This document shows positions 13,739-22,398 of a stretch of 33,755 bases of DNA, piece by piece. The position numbers and the translations under genes are program-made. Origin of the DNA: a virus. The stretch covers positions 1 to 33,755 of IMG/VR virus record IMGVR_UViG_3300048930_000278. One strand, 5' to 3'. The notes beneath the pieces are model-generated. The model was not told where the DNA came from. It saw only the letters and a program-made list of their open reading frames with translations, and ran no database searches. The number at the start of each line of letters is the position of its first letter. Within the stretch, counting starts at the first letter, position 1.

Positions 13739-14691
13739 TGTTTTATCCTGAGAACACCATACAGCAAGGCGCGACAACGGCTAGGGGCTTCTTCGCCACT
13801 ACCGGTGGGGCCGCTGGTACGCGCTGGCAAGTATGGGATAAGCCGCCGGGGTGTTCGTGGGTTTACATGATGGTGCAGGGTGCCGGTGGCGCTGGTGGCA
13901 ACGGTCACACGGCTGCCGCAGGAAACAACCGTGGCGGTGGCGGTGGTGGCGGTTCGGGCGGCACAACGAGGTTGTGGGTTCCTGCGGGACTTATCCCGGC
14001 GCGGTTATATATATCCCCCGGTTCGGGCGGGATACCGGGCACGAACGCGCAGATTACTTATGTCGCTACGCACCCTAATATTACCGCCGGTTCAGCCGCA
14101 AACTGCCTTGTGTTTCAAAACGCGGGGTCCAACGGAGGGAACGGAACGGGTGCCGCTGCCGGGTCTGGTGGTAACGCTGGGGCGGTAGTCGCGGCAGGAA
14201 CCAACGGATACCTTCTGTCAGCGGCAGTATTTGCGGGCACGGCTGGGCAAGCGGGCGCGGCGGGCGGAGCGCATACTGGGGGCAGCGGGAATTCCATTAC
14301 TCCTGCTGGTTCCGGCCTAATGGTGACGGGTGGCGGTGGTGGTGGTGGCACTCCAACCGGAAACACAAACTTCACGGGCGGCGCTATTGTCGCGGCGCCC
14401 TACACTTATCAGAACAACGCGGGCACAGGCTTTATCCCTGCGGGTGCGTCCGGTGGTGGTAATGGCGGCGATGGATATGGGATAAATTTGCCGCTTTATT
14501 TTATGCTTGACCGCATAGGAAACCTGTTTTTCTCAGGTGGCGCTGGCGGCGGTACTAACGGCGCGGCTGGAACCGGCGGGTCTGGCGGCTGGGGCGGCTG
14601 GGGTAGCGGCGGTGGCGGTGGTGGTGGTGGTGTTACAGGCGGCGCAGGCGGACGCGGCGGCGGCGGCTTTGTAATTATCATGTCTGGATAA
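13738..14691 (+). CDS. Glycine-rich fibre/adhesin-like protein (317 aa)
   Basis: After ~30 residues comes the classic entry RWQVWDKPPGCSWVYMMVQGAGG of glycine-rich phage proteins. The rest is dominated by poly-Gly runs (G6-G8) spaced by short polar or hydrophobic segments. Such sequences form polyglycine-II sandwiches in receptor-binding tips such as T4-like gp38, and also occur in other virion fibres. It sits between portal and scaffold rather than with the tail fibre. A receptor-binding or head-fibre tip is inferred. It ends just before a 240-base gene-poor gap. Confidence 0.6.
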   Translation: MFYPENTIQQGATTARGFFATTGGAAGTRWQVWDKPPGCSWVYMMVQGAGGAGGNGHTAAAGNNRGGGGGGGSGGTTRLWVPAGLIPARLYISPGSGGIPGTNAQITYVATHPNITAGSAANCLVFQNAGSNGGNGTGAAAGSGGNAGAVVAAGTNGYLLSAAVFAGTAGQAGAAGGAHTGGSGNSITPAGSGLMVTGGGGGGGTPTGNTNFTGGAIVAAPYTYQNNAGTGFIPAGASGGGNGGDGYGINLPLYFMLDRIGNLFFSGGAGGGTNGAAGTGGSGGWGGWGSGGGGGGGGVTGGAGGRGGGGFVIIMSG

Positions 14692-14724
14692 ACTTTAAAT
14701 TAACCCTTTTTTCTGGGTAAAATT

Positions 14725-14853
14725 ATGATCTTCGGCTCATCCATAATGCAGGGTTATATTTTCGCCCCAAGCTACTCGTTTTTGTTCGGGATGGCAGCTG
14801 CAGCAAGTGAGGTGTACTATATCCCCACATTCCGGCCACGGCGCGGGCGGTAG
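14725..14853 (+). CDS. Possible small ORF (42 aa) before scaffold gene
   Basis: This 42-residue frame (MIFGSSIMQGYIFAPSYSFL then FGMAAAASEVYYIPTFRPRRGR) sits in the 240-base gap between the glycine-rich and scaffold genes. It has an aromatic/hydrophobic body and basic end. No good RBS is seen. The rest of the gap (14692-14724 and 14854-14931) holds no recognised element except the scaffold RBS. Low certainty. Confidence 0.3.
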   Translation: MIFGSSIMQGYIFAPSYSFLFGMAAAASEVYYIPTFRPRRGR

Positions 14854-14931
14854 TACGCACAGAAACGGGCGTGATTTATCCGCACGGTATGGTAATCTTG
14901 CAGTACATTGAACACACACAAGGAGGACAAC

Positions 14932-15900
14932 GTGAATAAATTCCTTAATGGCGCGGCCTATTTGCTCATGAACGAAGCGGGCGCAGACGGCGGGGATGCG
15001 GGCGCCGGGGCGGGCGGTGATGCCGCCGCAGCAGACAAGGGTGCACAGGGAGGCGGTGACAAGGCCGCAGCTGCAGCCGATGCCGGGGGCGACTCCCTCC
15101 TGGCGGGCATCGAGGACGACGGCGCAGACGGCGCAGACGGCGCTGCGATCGACTTCACCAAGGGCAAGCCGGAATGGATGAGCGATGAGGCTTGGGATGC
15201 CGAGAAGAAGGCCCCGAAGGCTGATATTCTGGCAAAGGAATTGAAGGCCGCGCAGGACCGGGCCAAGGGCTTGCGTGACAAGCTGGCCAAGGGCGAGAAC
15301 AAGGTCCCGAAGGACGTCAAGGAATATGCCTTTACCCCGTCCGAAAAGGGCAAGGCCGCGTTTACCGATGGCGACCCGTCCAAGGACCCGGTGGTGCAGG
15401 CGGTGGCGCCCATCGCCCTCAAGCACGGCCTGTCGAAGGAGCAATATGCGGGCTTCATGGCCGACGTGTCGGAGGTGCTGGCGGACATGGCCGAAAGGCA
15501 TGGCGCACAGGTGACCGAATTGACGCCGGAGCAGAAGGCCGAAATCAGGGCCAACGAGATGAAGAAGATCGGCGCGAACGGCGTGCAGGTGACAAAGGCC
15601 GTGGGCGCGTTTATCAATACCATCCGGTCAAACGGCGGTTTGTCAGAAAACGGATTGAAGGCGGTGCAGACGTGGATACAGACCGCCGAGGACGTCAAGG
15701 CGATGAACGAGCTGCGGGCATACTTTGGCGGCGGGCATGAGATACCGAGCGATGGCACGACCGACGGCCTGCCCAGCGATGAGGAAATCGCGCAGCTTAT
15801 TACCAGCGTCAAGACGGAGGCCGACCAGCAGAAGGTGGACGACTTGCTGAACCGCCGCCGCGCCGCTGGCCGTCCGGACAAGCTGAACATCCGCATGTAG
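14932..15900 (+). CDS. Capsid scaffolding protein
   Basis: The start is GTG at 14932, fixed by AGGAGG at 14921-14926; an upstream in-frame TTG lies before that site. The 322-residue protein is acidic and low-complexity in its first ~80 residues (Gly/Ala/Asp-rich), then helical. One region carries KAFTPSEKG-like and DPVVQAVAPIALKHGLSKEQYAGFMAD stretches. This composition and position directly before the capsid gene are typical of podovirus scaffolds, which shape the prohead and leave. Function is by synteny and composition, not by a motif. Confidence 0.75.
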   Translation: MNKFLNGAAYLLMNEAGADGGDAGAGAGGDAAAADKGAQGGGDKAAAAADAGGDSLLAGIEDDGADGADGAAIDFTKGKPEWMSDEAWDAEKKAPKADILAKELKAAQDRAKGLRDKLAKGENKVPKDVKEYAFTPSEKGKAAFTDGDPSKDPVVQAVAPIALKHGLSKEQYAGFMADVSEVLADMAERHGAQVTELTPEQKAEIRANEMKKIGANGVQVTKAVGAFINTIRSNGGLSENGLKAVQTWIQTAEDVKAMNELRAYFGGGHEIPSDGTTDGLPSDEEIAQLITSVKTEADQQKVDDLLNRRRAAGRPDKLNIRM

Positions 15901-15922
15901 CACTACGCACATACGCACAAGG

Positions 15923-15953
15923 AAACCCGCTTCTTTACAAGGCGGGTTTTTTT
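15923..15953 (+). terminator. Intrinsic terminator between scaffold and capsid genes
   Basis: AAACCCGC (15923-15930) pairs with GCGGGTTT (15942-15949), loop of 11, followed by T7 in total. It is a strong rho-independent terminator 22 bases after the scaffold stop, directly upstream of the capsid gene's leader (15954-16077), in which I see no clear promoter. Confidence 0.8.
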
Positions 15954-16077
15954 GTGGCATCATGGAACCTGCAAACGACCCGCGCACCGGCGGCCCTCCC
16001 TGCACCACGCAGGCCCGCATTGGAAACGGCCTTCTCGTTTTAAACGTGAAAGTTCAACCCCAATGTAGGAGAGTGTC

Positions 16078-16917
16078 ATGACGACCTCAGCATCCGTAAA
16101 CTTTATTACCAGCTTCGACACGATGGTGAAGAAGCAATTCCAGAAGGGCTCTGTCCTTCGTGGTGCCGTCCGTACCAAAACCGGCGTGAACGGCTCCAGC
16201 CACGTTTTCCCGAAAATCCGCAAGGGTCTGGCCACGCCGCGCATCCCGCAGGCAGACGTCACCCCGATGAACGTCGTCCACCAGAAAGCCACCGCGACCC
16301 TGACCGACTGGAACGCGGCGGACTACTCGGACGTGTACGACCTCGCCGCCCTGTCGTTCGACGAACGGCAAGAGCTGGTCGACACCGCCCTGATGGCCAT
16401 AGGCCGCCGTCTGGACCAGATGATCATCGACGCCATGGCTGCCAGTGCGAACGCCACGCAGGTCAGCCAGGACGTCGGTGGCACCAATACCGGCCTGAAC
16501 GTCGCCAAGTTCCTGCGGGCCAAGCGCCTGATGGACGACGCGGGCGTTCCGGCTGCTGACCGTACGCTGGTATGCTCGGCGCGCGCGATTGAACAAGCCC
16601 TTGGCGAAACCGAAATCGCCAGCGGTGACTTCAACATCCTGCGCCCGCTGCTGGAAGGCACCCTCGACCGTTATGCCGGCTTCAAGATCATCATGGTCGA
16701 AGCCCGCGACGAGGGCGGCATTCCGGTGGCTACCAACATCCGCAACAACTTCGCGTTTCACAAGGACGCGGTGGGCCTTGCGATTGGCATCGACGTGAAA
16801 TCGGACGTGAACTGGATCCCTGAAAAGACCAGCACCCTGATTAACGTCATGTTCAAGGCGGGTGCGGTCACTATCGACACCGACGGCGTCTTTGACGTCC
16901 TGACCTACGAAAGCTAA
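16078..16917 (+). CDS. Major capsid protein
   Basis: The 279-residue protein is in the size range of small HK97-fold coat proteins. The beginning TTSASVNFITSFDTMVKKQFQKGSVLRGAVRTKTGVNGSS, the middle YDLAALSFDERQELVDTALMAIGRRLDQMIIDAMAAS and the end AVTIDTDGVFDVLTYES match podovirus coat proteins. It directly follows the scaffold gene and a terminator, and is followed by a strong hairpin. The RBS TAGGAGAG is at 16065-16072. Translation should be high in late infection, as in T7 gp10. Confidence 0.85.
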   Translation: MTTSASVNFITSFDTMVKKQFQKGSVLRGAVRTKTGVNGSSHVFPKIRKGLATPRIPQADVTPMNVVHQKATATLTDWNAADYSDVYDLAALSFDERQELVDTALMAIGRRLDQMIIDAMAASANATQVSQDVGGTNTGLNVAKFLRAKRLMDDAGVPAADRTLVCSARAIEQALGETEIASGDFNILRPLLEGTLDRYAGFKIIMVEARDEGGIPVATNIRNNFAFHKDAVGLAIGIDVKSDVNWIPEKTSTLINVMFKAGAVTIDTDGVFDVLTYES

Positions 16918-16923
16918 CAGGCT

Positions 16924-16950
16924 GGGCGGGGGTTACTCCCCGCCCTCCTT
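16924..16950 (+). terminator. Strong GC hairpin after capsid gene
   Basis: GGGCGGGG (16924-16931) and CCCCGCCC (16938-16945) form an 8-bp stem with a 6-base loop, followed by TCCTT rather than a long T-run. It looks like a leaky terminator or mRNA-stabilising hairpin, comparable with the position of the T7 terminator after gene 10. Confidence 0.55.
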
Positions 16951-16982
16951 GACGTCAAAACAACAACTTACAGGAGGCCATT

Positions 16983-17300
16983 ATGGCTTTTGCACTTGAA
17001 AACTTCTCTCCCATCGGTGGCCAATCCCGTCGTGGCAAGGCCCCGCAGCACTTCAGCTATGCCACGCTTGACGCGGTGACTGATGTTGACACCGCCAACT
17101 ATTTCCGTGGCACGACGGCCTACGGCGGCGCCTACCATCACCTCGAAGTTGGTGACGTGATCCACCGCGTAACGTGGTCCACGGCCATCGGCGAAGGCGG
17201 CACGATTTCGAGCTACGGCACGCACATCGTGTTGAGCAAGGCCAACGGTGACATCGACGTTTCCAACGAAACCGATCTGACTGAAACCGACAGCCGTTAA
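16983..17300 (+). CDS. Small capsid-associated protein (105 aa)
   Basis: This 105-residue protein is predicted to be beta-rich, with Gly/Thr/Ser-rich turns (HHLEVGDVIHRVTWSTAIGEGGTISSYGTHIVLSKANGD). Its position directly after the coat protein suits a decoration or stabilising protein. No known motif was recognised. The RBS is AGGAGG at about 16972-16977. It is framed by two hairpins, so it may have its own expression level. Confidence 0.55.
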   Translation: MAFALENFSPIGGQSRRGKAPQHFSYATLDAVTDVDTANYFRGTTAYGGAYHHLEVGDVIHRVTWSTAIGEGGTISSYGTHIVLSKANGDIDVSNETDLTETDSR

Positions 17301-17325
17301 GCGGCCCTGCCGTAACGAACATGGC

Positions 17326-17355
17326 ACGCCGCCGGGTTTTATCGCTCGGCGGCGT
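17326..17355 (+). other. Hairpin between capsid-associated and tail tube genes
   Basis: ACGCCGCCG (17326-17334) pairs perfectly with CGGCGGCGT (17347-17355), loop of 12. There is no T-run after it. This is the third hairpin around the coat protein region and may be a processing or stability element, or a weak terminator. Confidence 0.5.
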
Positions 17356-17375
17356 CCTTACAAAAGGAGCAGGAT

Positions 17376-17996
17376 ATGGCTGACAGTCGGGAAGATATTG
17401 CATCACAGGCGCTTGGGCTGCTGCGGGCGGATAGTGTATCCAGTTTTGATGAGGGCACCAACGAGGCCGACATATGCAGCCTGTTTTATGACGACTGGGT
17501 GCTGGATATTCTGACCCGCTACCCGTGGTCGTTCTGCACCAAGAAACGCCGCCTCAACCAAGACAGCACGGCCCCGGTCAACGAATATCAGTATTCGTAC
17601 ATCGTCCCCGGCGAGTGCCTGCGGCTGTGGGCGATATATGACACGGACAGTGTGGGCGCAAAGCCGACCACCTATTACGATATTCAGGGGCCAGACGGGC
17701 AAAGGCGCGTATTCACAGATGCCGCGCAGGTCTGGGCTGAATATACCATATACCCGTCCGAGGCCTTCTGGCCGGGCTATTTCATCCATTTTGCCATTCA
17801 CTCCCTGGCGGCCCTGATTGCCATGCCGGTGACGGACCAGCCGGACATTGCCAACCGGTATCAGGTTTTGGCATGGGGCCAGCCCAACGAGAACGAGCAG
17901 GGCGGTAAGTTCGGCGTGGCGTGCAAGATCGACGCGATGCAAAAGCCCGGTGAAACCATCCTGAGCAACCCTTTGGTGGAAGCGAGGTTTAGTTAG
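17376..17996 (+). CDS. Tail tubular protein A (T7 gp11-like)
   Basis: The 206-residue protein has the family's pattern: early DIASQALGLLRADSVSSFDEGTNEADICSLFYDDWVLDILTRYPWSFCTKKRRL, then YIVPGECLRLWAIYD and a later HSLAALIAMPVTDQPDIANRY. Such proteins form the 12-fold adaptor between portal and nozzle. The RBS is AGGAG at 17365-17369. The stop TAG shares its last base with the GTG of the next gene, so adaptor and nozzle are co-translated. Confidence 0.85.
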   Translation: MADSREDIASQALGLLRADSVSSFDEGTNEADICSLFYDDWVLDILTRYPWSFCTKKRRLNQDSTAPVNEYQYSYIVPGECLRLWAIYDTDSVGAKPTTYYDIQGPDGQRRVFTDAAQVWAEYTIYPSEAFWPGYFIHFAIHSLAALIAMPVTDQPDIANRYQVLAWGQPNENEQGGKFGVACKIDAMQKPGETILSNPLVEARFS

Positions 17997-20128
17997 TGTC
18001 CCGTTTTAAAACCCTCCAAACCCGCTTTACGCAAGGAGAGATCGACCCGCTGATGATTGGCCGGGTGGATGTGGACCAGTATTACGGCGCAGCGGAGTTC
18101 CTGCGGAATGTGTTTACCCTGCCGCAGGGTGGTGTGCGGCGCCGCCCGGGGCTGGAGTTCATCGACCGGATTTTAGGGCAGCTGACCTTACGCACGCCGT
18201 CGTCTGCCACCGCCCCGAATGGCGGGACCGCGGCGAACGGTTATGACGACAACGCGTCCAATACGGTCCTGACAACCACGAATATCAGCACTACCAACCC
18301 GTATGTGGTCCTGCGGTATGATCTGGGCGCGGCTTACAATATTGGCCCGATATACCTGTATGACCTGAAACTGAGCGCGTCGGGCAGCAGCAGCGAATTT
18401 TACGTGCAGGTATCGACGGATGACGCCACATGGGTCAATGCCGGCGCCGCCCTGTCGATCTCCGCCACCGGCAAGGATTTCACCCGCAGGCCGCCGCGGG
18501 GGACGTGGCGCTATGTGCGGCTGGTGCGGATTGGCGCCACGGATCTCGGCACGCGCAAGGTCGAGATTGACGACATGCTGGTGTACTCGCAAGGCGACCT
18601 TAGCAATGTTAAATTGGTTAATTTTGAGTTCAACGTAGCGCAAACTTATGTATTTGTTATTACTGACAAAAATATAGCAGTATATCAAAACGGCGTGTAT
18701 CTGATCGACATACGCGTGACCGATTACACGCACGCCCGCATACCGTATATCGACTGGCTGCAATCCGCCGACACGCTGCTGGTGTACCATGAGGATGTGC
18801 AGACCAAGCGCATCACGCGCGGGGCGGATAATGACATCTGGACGGTGGCAGCGGTCACATATTCCAATATTCCGACGTATGATTTTGGCTCCGGCTCCGA
18901 GGCGGTCTGGTCCGTTACGCGCGGCTGGCCCCGGCATGGCGCGGAGTATCAGGGCCGCATTTATCTGGACGGTGGAAAAAGCAGGCCCACCGTGGTCTAC
19001 GGCTCCAAAGTCAACAGCCTGTTTGACTATAATTTTGGCACCGCGCAGGATAACGAGGCCATCGGCCCGCTGTCGTTCGAGGGATACAACGATGTCGAAG
19101 CCATCTACCCGGGCCGCAACCTGATGATTTTCACAAGCGGCGGGGAGTTTATCCTGCCGCAGCCCTTTGGAGATCCGGTTACGCCGGGCAATGTCACCGT
19201 GTCGCGCCAGTCAAAGATCGGTTCCGCCGCCTATCTCCGGCCGCAGGAAACCGAGGGCGGGGTGCTGTATATCCAGCGCGGCGCGCGCAGCGTGCAGGAG
19301 TTCATCTTTACGGACACCCAGCAATCCTACACCAACAACCTTGTGTCCCTGATCAGCTCGCACCTTGTGAACAACCCCGTGGATTATGCCTTGCGCCGGG
19401 CGACGAATACCGAGGACGGATCATATCTGCTGATGGTGCTGGCCGATGGCTCCCTGACCGTGGTGAACATCCTCCGGGCGCAGGGTATTGCCGCATTCAC
19501 CAAGCAGACCACCGAGGGCCTGTTCAAGAACTGCACGGCGGACGTCGGCGACATGTACTTTGCGGTGCAGCGCGAGATTGACAGCGATGACGTCATGTAT
19601 CTCGAACGCTTTAATGACGACCATTACATGGACGCATCCACCCGCTTCACCACGGGCCTGCCGACGGACACCTTTAACGCCCCGCAGCTGGCGGATACAG
19701 AGTGTCGCGTGCTGGCGGATGGCGCAATCATGGAGGACGCCACCCCGGACGCCGATGGAGATTTCACGATCAGCCGGGACGCCGAGGAAAGCGTGGAGAT
19801 CGGCCTGAACTTCAACCCGCGGGTCAAGGACCTGCCTGTGGAAAACCCGCAGGTCGGCACGGTTCTGGGGATGCCGGTCAATGTCAGCGAGGTGATTTTG
19901 CGCCTGTCGGAAACCGCGGGTATCAAGGTCAACGGAAAAACGGTATCATTCAGGGGGTTTGGCCCCTCTGGCGGCGGCAGCCCGCTTGACGCCATTCCGC
20001 CACGCTTTACCGGCGTGAAGGAGCTCAAGGGCTGGCGGGGCTGGAGCGAGGGGGGACAGGTCGAAATCACGCAGGACGATCCCCTGCCGATGACCATACT
20101 GGCAATATCGAAAAGGGTAAACGTGTAA
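17996..20128 (+). CDS. Tail tubular protein B (T7 gp12-like) with inserted discoidin-like domain
   Basis: This is the tail nozzle. The GTG start reads MSRFKTLQTRFTQGEIDPLMIGRVDVDQYYGAAEFLRNVF, and R-P-G-L-EF follows, typical of gp12 (nozzle of six copies). Residues ~62-198 do not fit gp12: SSATAPNGGTAANGYDDNAS, VVLRYDLGAAYNIGPIYLYD, EFYVQVSTDDATWVNAG and WRYVRLVRIGA...KVEIDDMLVYS form an F5/8 C (discoidin)-like beta-barrel, a class that binds glycans. After it the nozzle fold resumes (TYVFVITDKNIAVYQNGV). Total 710. The patch 18600-18690, just past the insert, is AT-rich against its neighbours. Carbohydrate binding on the nozzle is inferred. Confidence 0.8.
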   Translation: MSRFKTLQTRFTQGEIDPLMIGRVDVDQYYGAAEFLRNVFTLPQGGVRRRPGLEFIDRILGQLTLRTPSSATAPNGGTAANGYDDNASNTVLTTTNISTTNPYVVLRYDLGAAYNIGPIYLYDLKLSASGSSSEFYVQVSTDDATWVNAGAALSISATGKDFTRRPPRGTWRYVRLVRIGATDLGTRKVEIDDMLVYSQGDLSNVKLVNFEFNVAQTYVFVITDKNIAVYQNGVYLIDIRVTDYTHARIPYIDWLQSADTLLVYHEDVQTKRITRGADNDIWTVAAVTYSNIPTYDFGSGSEAVWSVTRGWPRHGAEYQGRIYLDGGKSRPTVVYGSKVNSLFDYNFGTAQDNEAIGPLSFEGYNDVEAIYPGRNLMIFTSGGEFILPQPFGDPVTPGNVTVSRQSKIGSAAYLRPQETEGGVLYIQRGARSVQEFIFTDTQQSYTNNLVSLISSHLVNNPVDYALRRATNTEDGSYLLMVLADGSLTVVNILRAQGIAAFTKQTTEGLFKNCTADVGDMYFAVQREIDSDDVMYLERFNDDHYMDASTRFTTGLPTDTFNAPQLADTECRVLADGAIMEDATPDADGDFTISRDAEESVEIGLNFNPRVKDLPVENPQVGTVLGMPVNVSEVILRLSETAGIKVNGKTVSFRGFGPSGGGSPLDAIPPRFTGVKELKGWRGWSEGGQVEITQDDPLPMTILAISKRVNV

Positions 20129-20129
20129 C

Positions 20130-20708
20130 ATGGCAACAGCACTTTTGGGCGCACCGCTTATGTCCGCCACCGCCGGGGCCTCTACTGTGGGGGCCTTGGG
20201 CGCGGGCGGTGTATTCAGCGCAAAGATCGCCGGTGCATCGCTTCTGAAAATCGCGGGCGGCAATCTGCTGTCCGGGCTTCTGACCGGGGCCAGCGCATTT
20301 TCCAGCATTCAGGCCGGAAATATGCAGATGGACATCCTGAACGCGCAGGCCCGGCAGGCCGATCTGAACGCCCGCATGGAAACCCTGAAAGGCAAGCAGC
20401 AAGCCCTGACCATCCGCAAGCAGCTGGACAAGGATCTGGCCAGCATGAACGCGACCTTCGCCGCGCGCGGGGTGCTGGCAGGCGAGGGCACCGCCGCCGC
20501 CGCCGAGGAGGAAAGCCGCAGGAACGCCGAGGAGGACATCAACATCGCCCGCTTTGGCGCGGAGATGGGCGCGGAGAGCGACCGGATGCAGGCGCAGCAA
20601 TACCGCATGGAAGCCGGGGCGGCGCGATCTGCGGGCGTCACCAATGCCCTGAACACCATTACGAACAGCCGTTCTGTCCGCAACCTGTCCACCAGCCTGA
20701 TCGGGTAG
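20130..20708 (+). CDS. Internal virion protein, T7 gp14-like
   Basis: This 192-residue protein has an N-terminal Ala/Gly-rich hydrophobic segment (ASLLKIAGGNLLSGLLTGASAFSSIQAG) then a long helical part with KQLDKDLASMNATFAARGVLAGEGTAAAA and repeated Arg/Glu/Gln. This form and place match gp14-like proteins that leave the head first and form a pore in the outer membrane. Outer-membrane pore formation is by family analogy. Confidence 0.7.
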   Translation: MATALLGAPLMSATAGASTVGALGAGGVFSAKIAGASLLKIAGGNLLSGLLTGASAFSSIQAGNMQMDILNAQARQADLNARMETLKGKQQALTIRKQLDKDLASMNATFAARGVLAGEGTAAAAEEESRRNAEEDINIARFGAEMGAESDRMQAQQYRMEAGAARSAGVTNALNTITNSRSVRNLSTSLIG

Positions 20709-20712
20709 CACT

Positions 20713-22398
20713 ATGGCAACAGACATCACGCGTTATGACCAGAAATTGCAGATCAGCGGGCGCATCCCGACCACGCAATTCAGCACCGGCGCGGTCAAGC
20801 TGAAAGAGCAGCAGGCGGCGGCCATGCTGGAAACCGCGCAGAAGATGGAAATCCGCAGCGCGGAAAACGCCTATTTGCGCGGGCAGACCGCGATCAGCCA
20901 GGAACTGAGCCGCATCGAGCAGGAAAATCAGGCCGATCCTGATACCATGAAAACCAGCATCCAGAATTTTTCGGATGGCTTTCTGGAGGACGTTTATGAC
21001 GTTGAGGTAAAGCAGCGCCTTGAGCTGCAGCTTTCCGAGCATGGACAGGCCGCCATTGCCCGCGCCACGGCCAAGCGTAACCAGATCATCACAGAGCAGG
21101 GGGCCTATGAAACCTACCTCGCGATGGATGGCCTCCAGACGCAGACCGAGCAGGCGGCAATGGATTACTTCACCGGCGATCCGGCCACGCAGGAAAGTGC
21201 TGCCCGCCGGATGCAGGAAATCATGCTGCGCGGGCAGACAATCCTGAGCCAGACCGGGCCGGATGGCACCCCGTATGTCGGCGCCGCCCAGCGGGCCAGC
21301 TTTATGTTTGGGCTGCGGGACGGGACGTATGAAACGATGGCCCGGGCATGGATCAACAGCCAGCCGAACAAGCTGCAGGCCGCCAGTGAGTGGCTGGATG
21401 GTAACGTGACGATCCAGCTGCCTGATGAGAACGGGCAATTGCAGACCGTGAATATGCGGGAGTCGATGCCCTCCACCGCGCGCGCGAAGGCGGACAATGC
21501 TGTCATGGGCCTTCTCCGCGACCGTATCAGCATTGAAAACCACGCGATGGCGATGGAGGAAAAGAGCTATGAGAAAATTGCAGATCAGGCATATGCTGCT
21601 GTCATGACTGAATTGCAGGGCGACCCCTCCATGGTTGGCCCCCCTGACCCCGGACGCTTTGAAAAATCCCTGCAATTTCTTGATATTAACAAAAATGTTT
21701 TTATCCGGGGCGGCAAGGAAAAGGAATATTTTGCGCTGCGAAAATCGCTGATTTCCGGCGATCCGGAGGTAGAAAACGGGGCGATCAAGCAGCAGATTTT
21801 GACCGATGCCCTGCAAGGCCGCGATCCGTCGATCATTGGCGTTAATGCCATGCAGCAGCGGCAGGTCAGCATCGAAACGCTGACGCAGGCGCAGAATATC
21901 TACCGCCAGACGCAAGGCCCTGCCGACAATGCCCTGACCTATTACACCAACAGCTTTAAAACTGCCTTCGGGGGCGTGAACAAGGTCATGGAAGGGCTGG
22001 CCGCGGCAGAGCTGGCCAATGGCCCGATCTTGCTGCAGCGCCAATACAACCAGTTTATTGAAAAAGAGGGCCGCGTCCCCAGCATACAGGAATTTGAGCC
22101 CTACTACCGCAGCACCCTGCAGGGCGTTGCCGCGCGCACGGGTATGGATACCCTGCTGGACAGTGCTGCCCTTGCCCCCAGCTTTATCGCCCCCAGCATG
22201 ATGGCAGGTCCGAAAACACCGGAAACGCTGGGCCGGTTGCAGCAGGGCGTGGTCAACCATTTCACAATTCGTTATGGCACAAACCCCGATGAATGGCCGG
22301 ACGACGACCAAGAATTAATACAGGCAAAAGAATGGCTTATGCTGTACGATCAGGAAGTTAAAGCCGAGCAGCAGCCCAAAACCGGGGGTATCAGGTAA
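20713..22398 (+). CDS. Internal virion protein (T7 gp15 position)
   Basis: This 561-residue, mostly helical protein is Gln/Glu/Ala/Arg-rich at the N-terminus (LKEQQAAAMLETAQKMEIRSA) with further long helical stretches. It lies between the gp14-like gene and a very large protein, the position of T7 gp15. It should form part of the periplasmic ejection tunnel. No lytic motif was seen. The stop overlaps the next start (TAATG). Confidence 0.65.
   Translation: MATDITRYDQKLQISGRIPTTQFSTGAVKLKEQQAAAMLETAQKMEIRSAENAYLRGQTAISQELSRIEQENQADPDTMKTSIQNFSDGFLEDVYDVEVKQRLELQLSEHGQAAIARATAKRNQIITEQGAYETYLAMDGLQTQTEQAAMDYFTGDPATQESAARRMQEIMLRGQTILSQTGPDGTPYVGAAQRASFMFGLRDGTYETMARAWINSQPNKLQAASEWLDGNVTIQLPDENGQLQTVNMRESMPSTARAKADNAVMGLLRDRISIENHAMAMEEKSYEKIADQAYAAVMTELQGDPSMVGPPDPGRFEKSLQFLDINKNVFIRGGKEKEYFALRKSLISGDPEVENGAIKQQILTDALQGRDPSIIGVNAMQQRQVSIETLTQAQNIYRQTQGPADNALTYYTNSFKTAFGGVNKVMEGLAAAELANGPILLQRQYNQFIEKEGRVPSIQEFEPYYRSTLQGVAARTGMDTLLDSAALAPSFIAPSMMAGPKTPETLGRLQQGVVNHFTIRYGTNPDEWPDDDQELIQAKEWLMLYDQEVKAEQQPKTGGIR

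Noticed and set aside
14958-15896. Minus-strand 312-residue Ser/Ala-rich frame opposite scaffold
   Set aside because: Arises from the GC codon pattern of the scaffold gene; no RBS and it would cross the coat operon.
15962-16081. 39-residue plus-strand frame ending in ATGA overlap with the coat gene
   Set aside because: Starts 9 bases after a strong terminator without RBS; sequence is Pro/Gly-rich with no pattern. The overlap could be chance.
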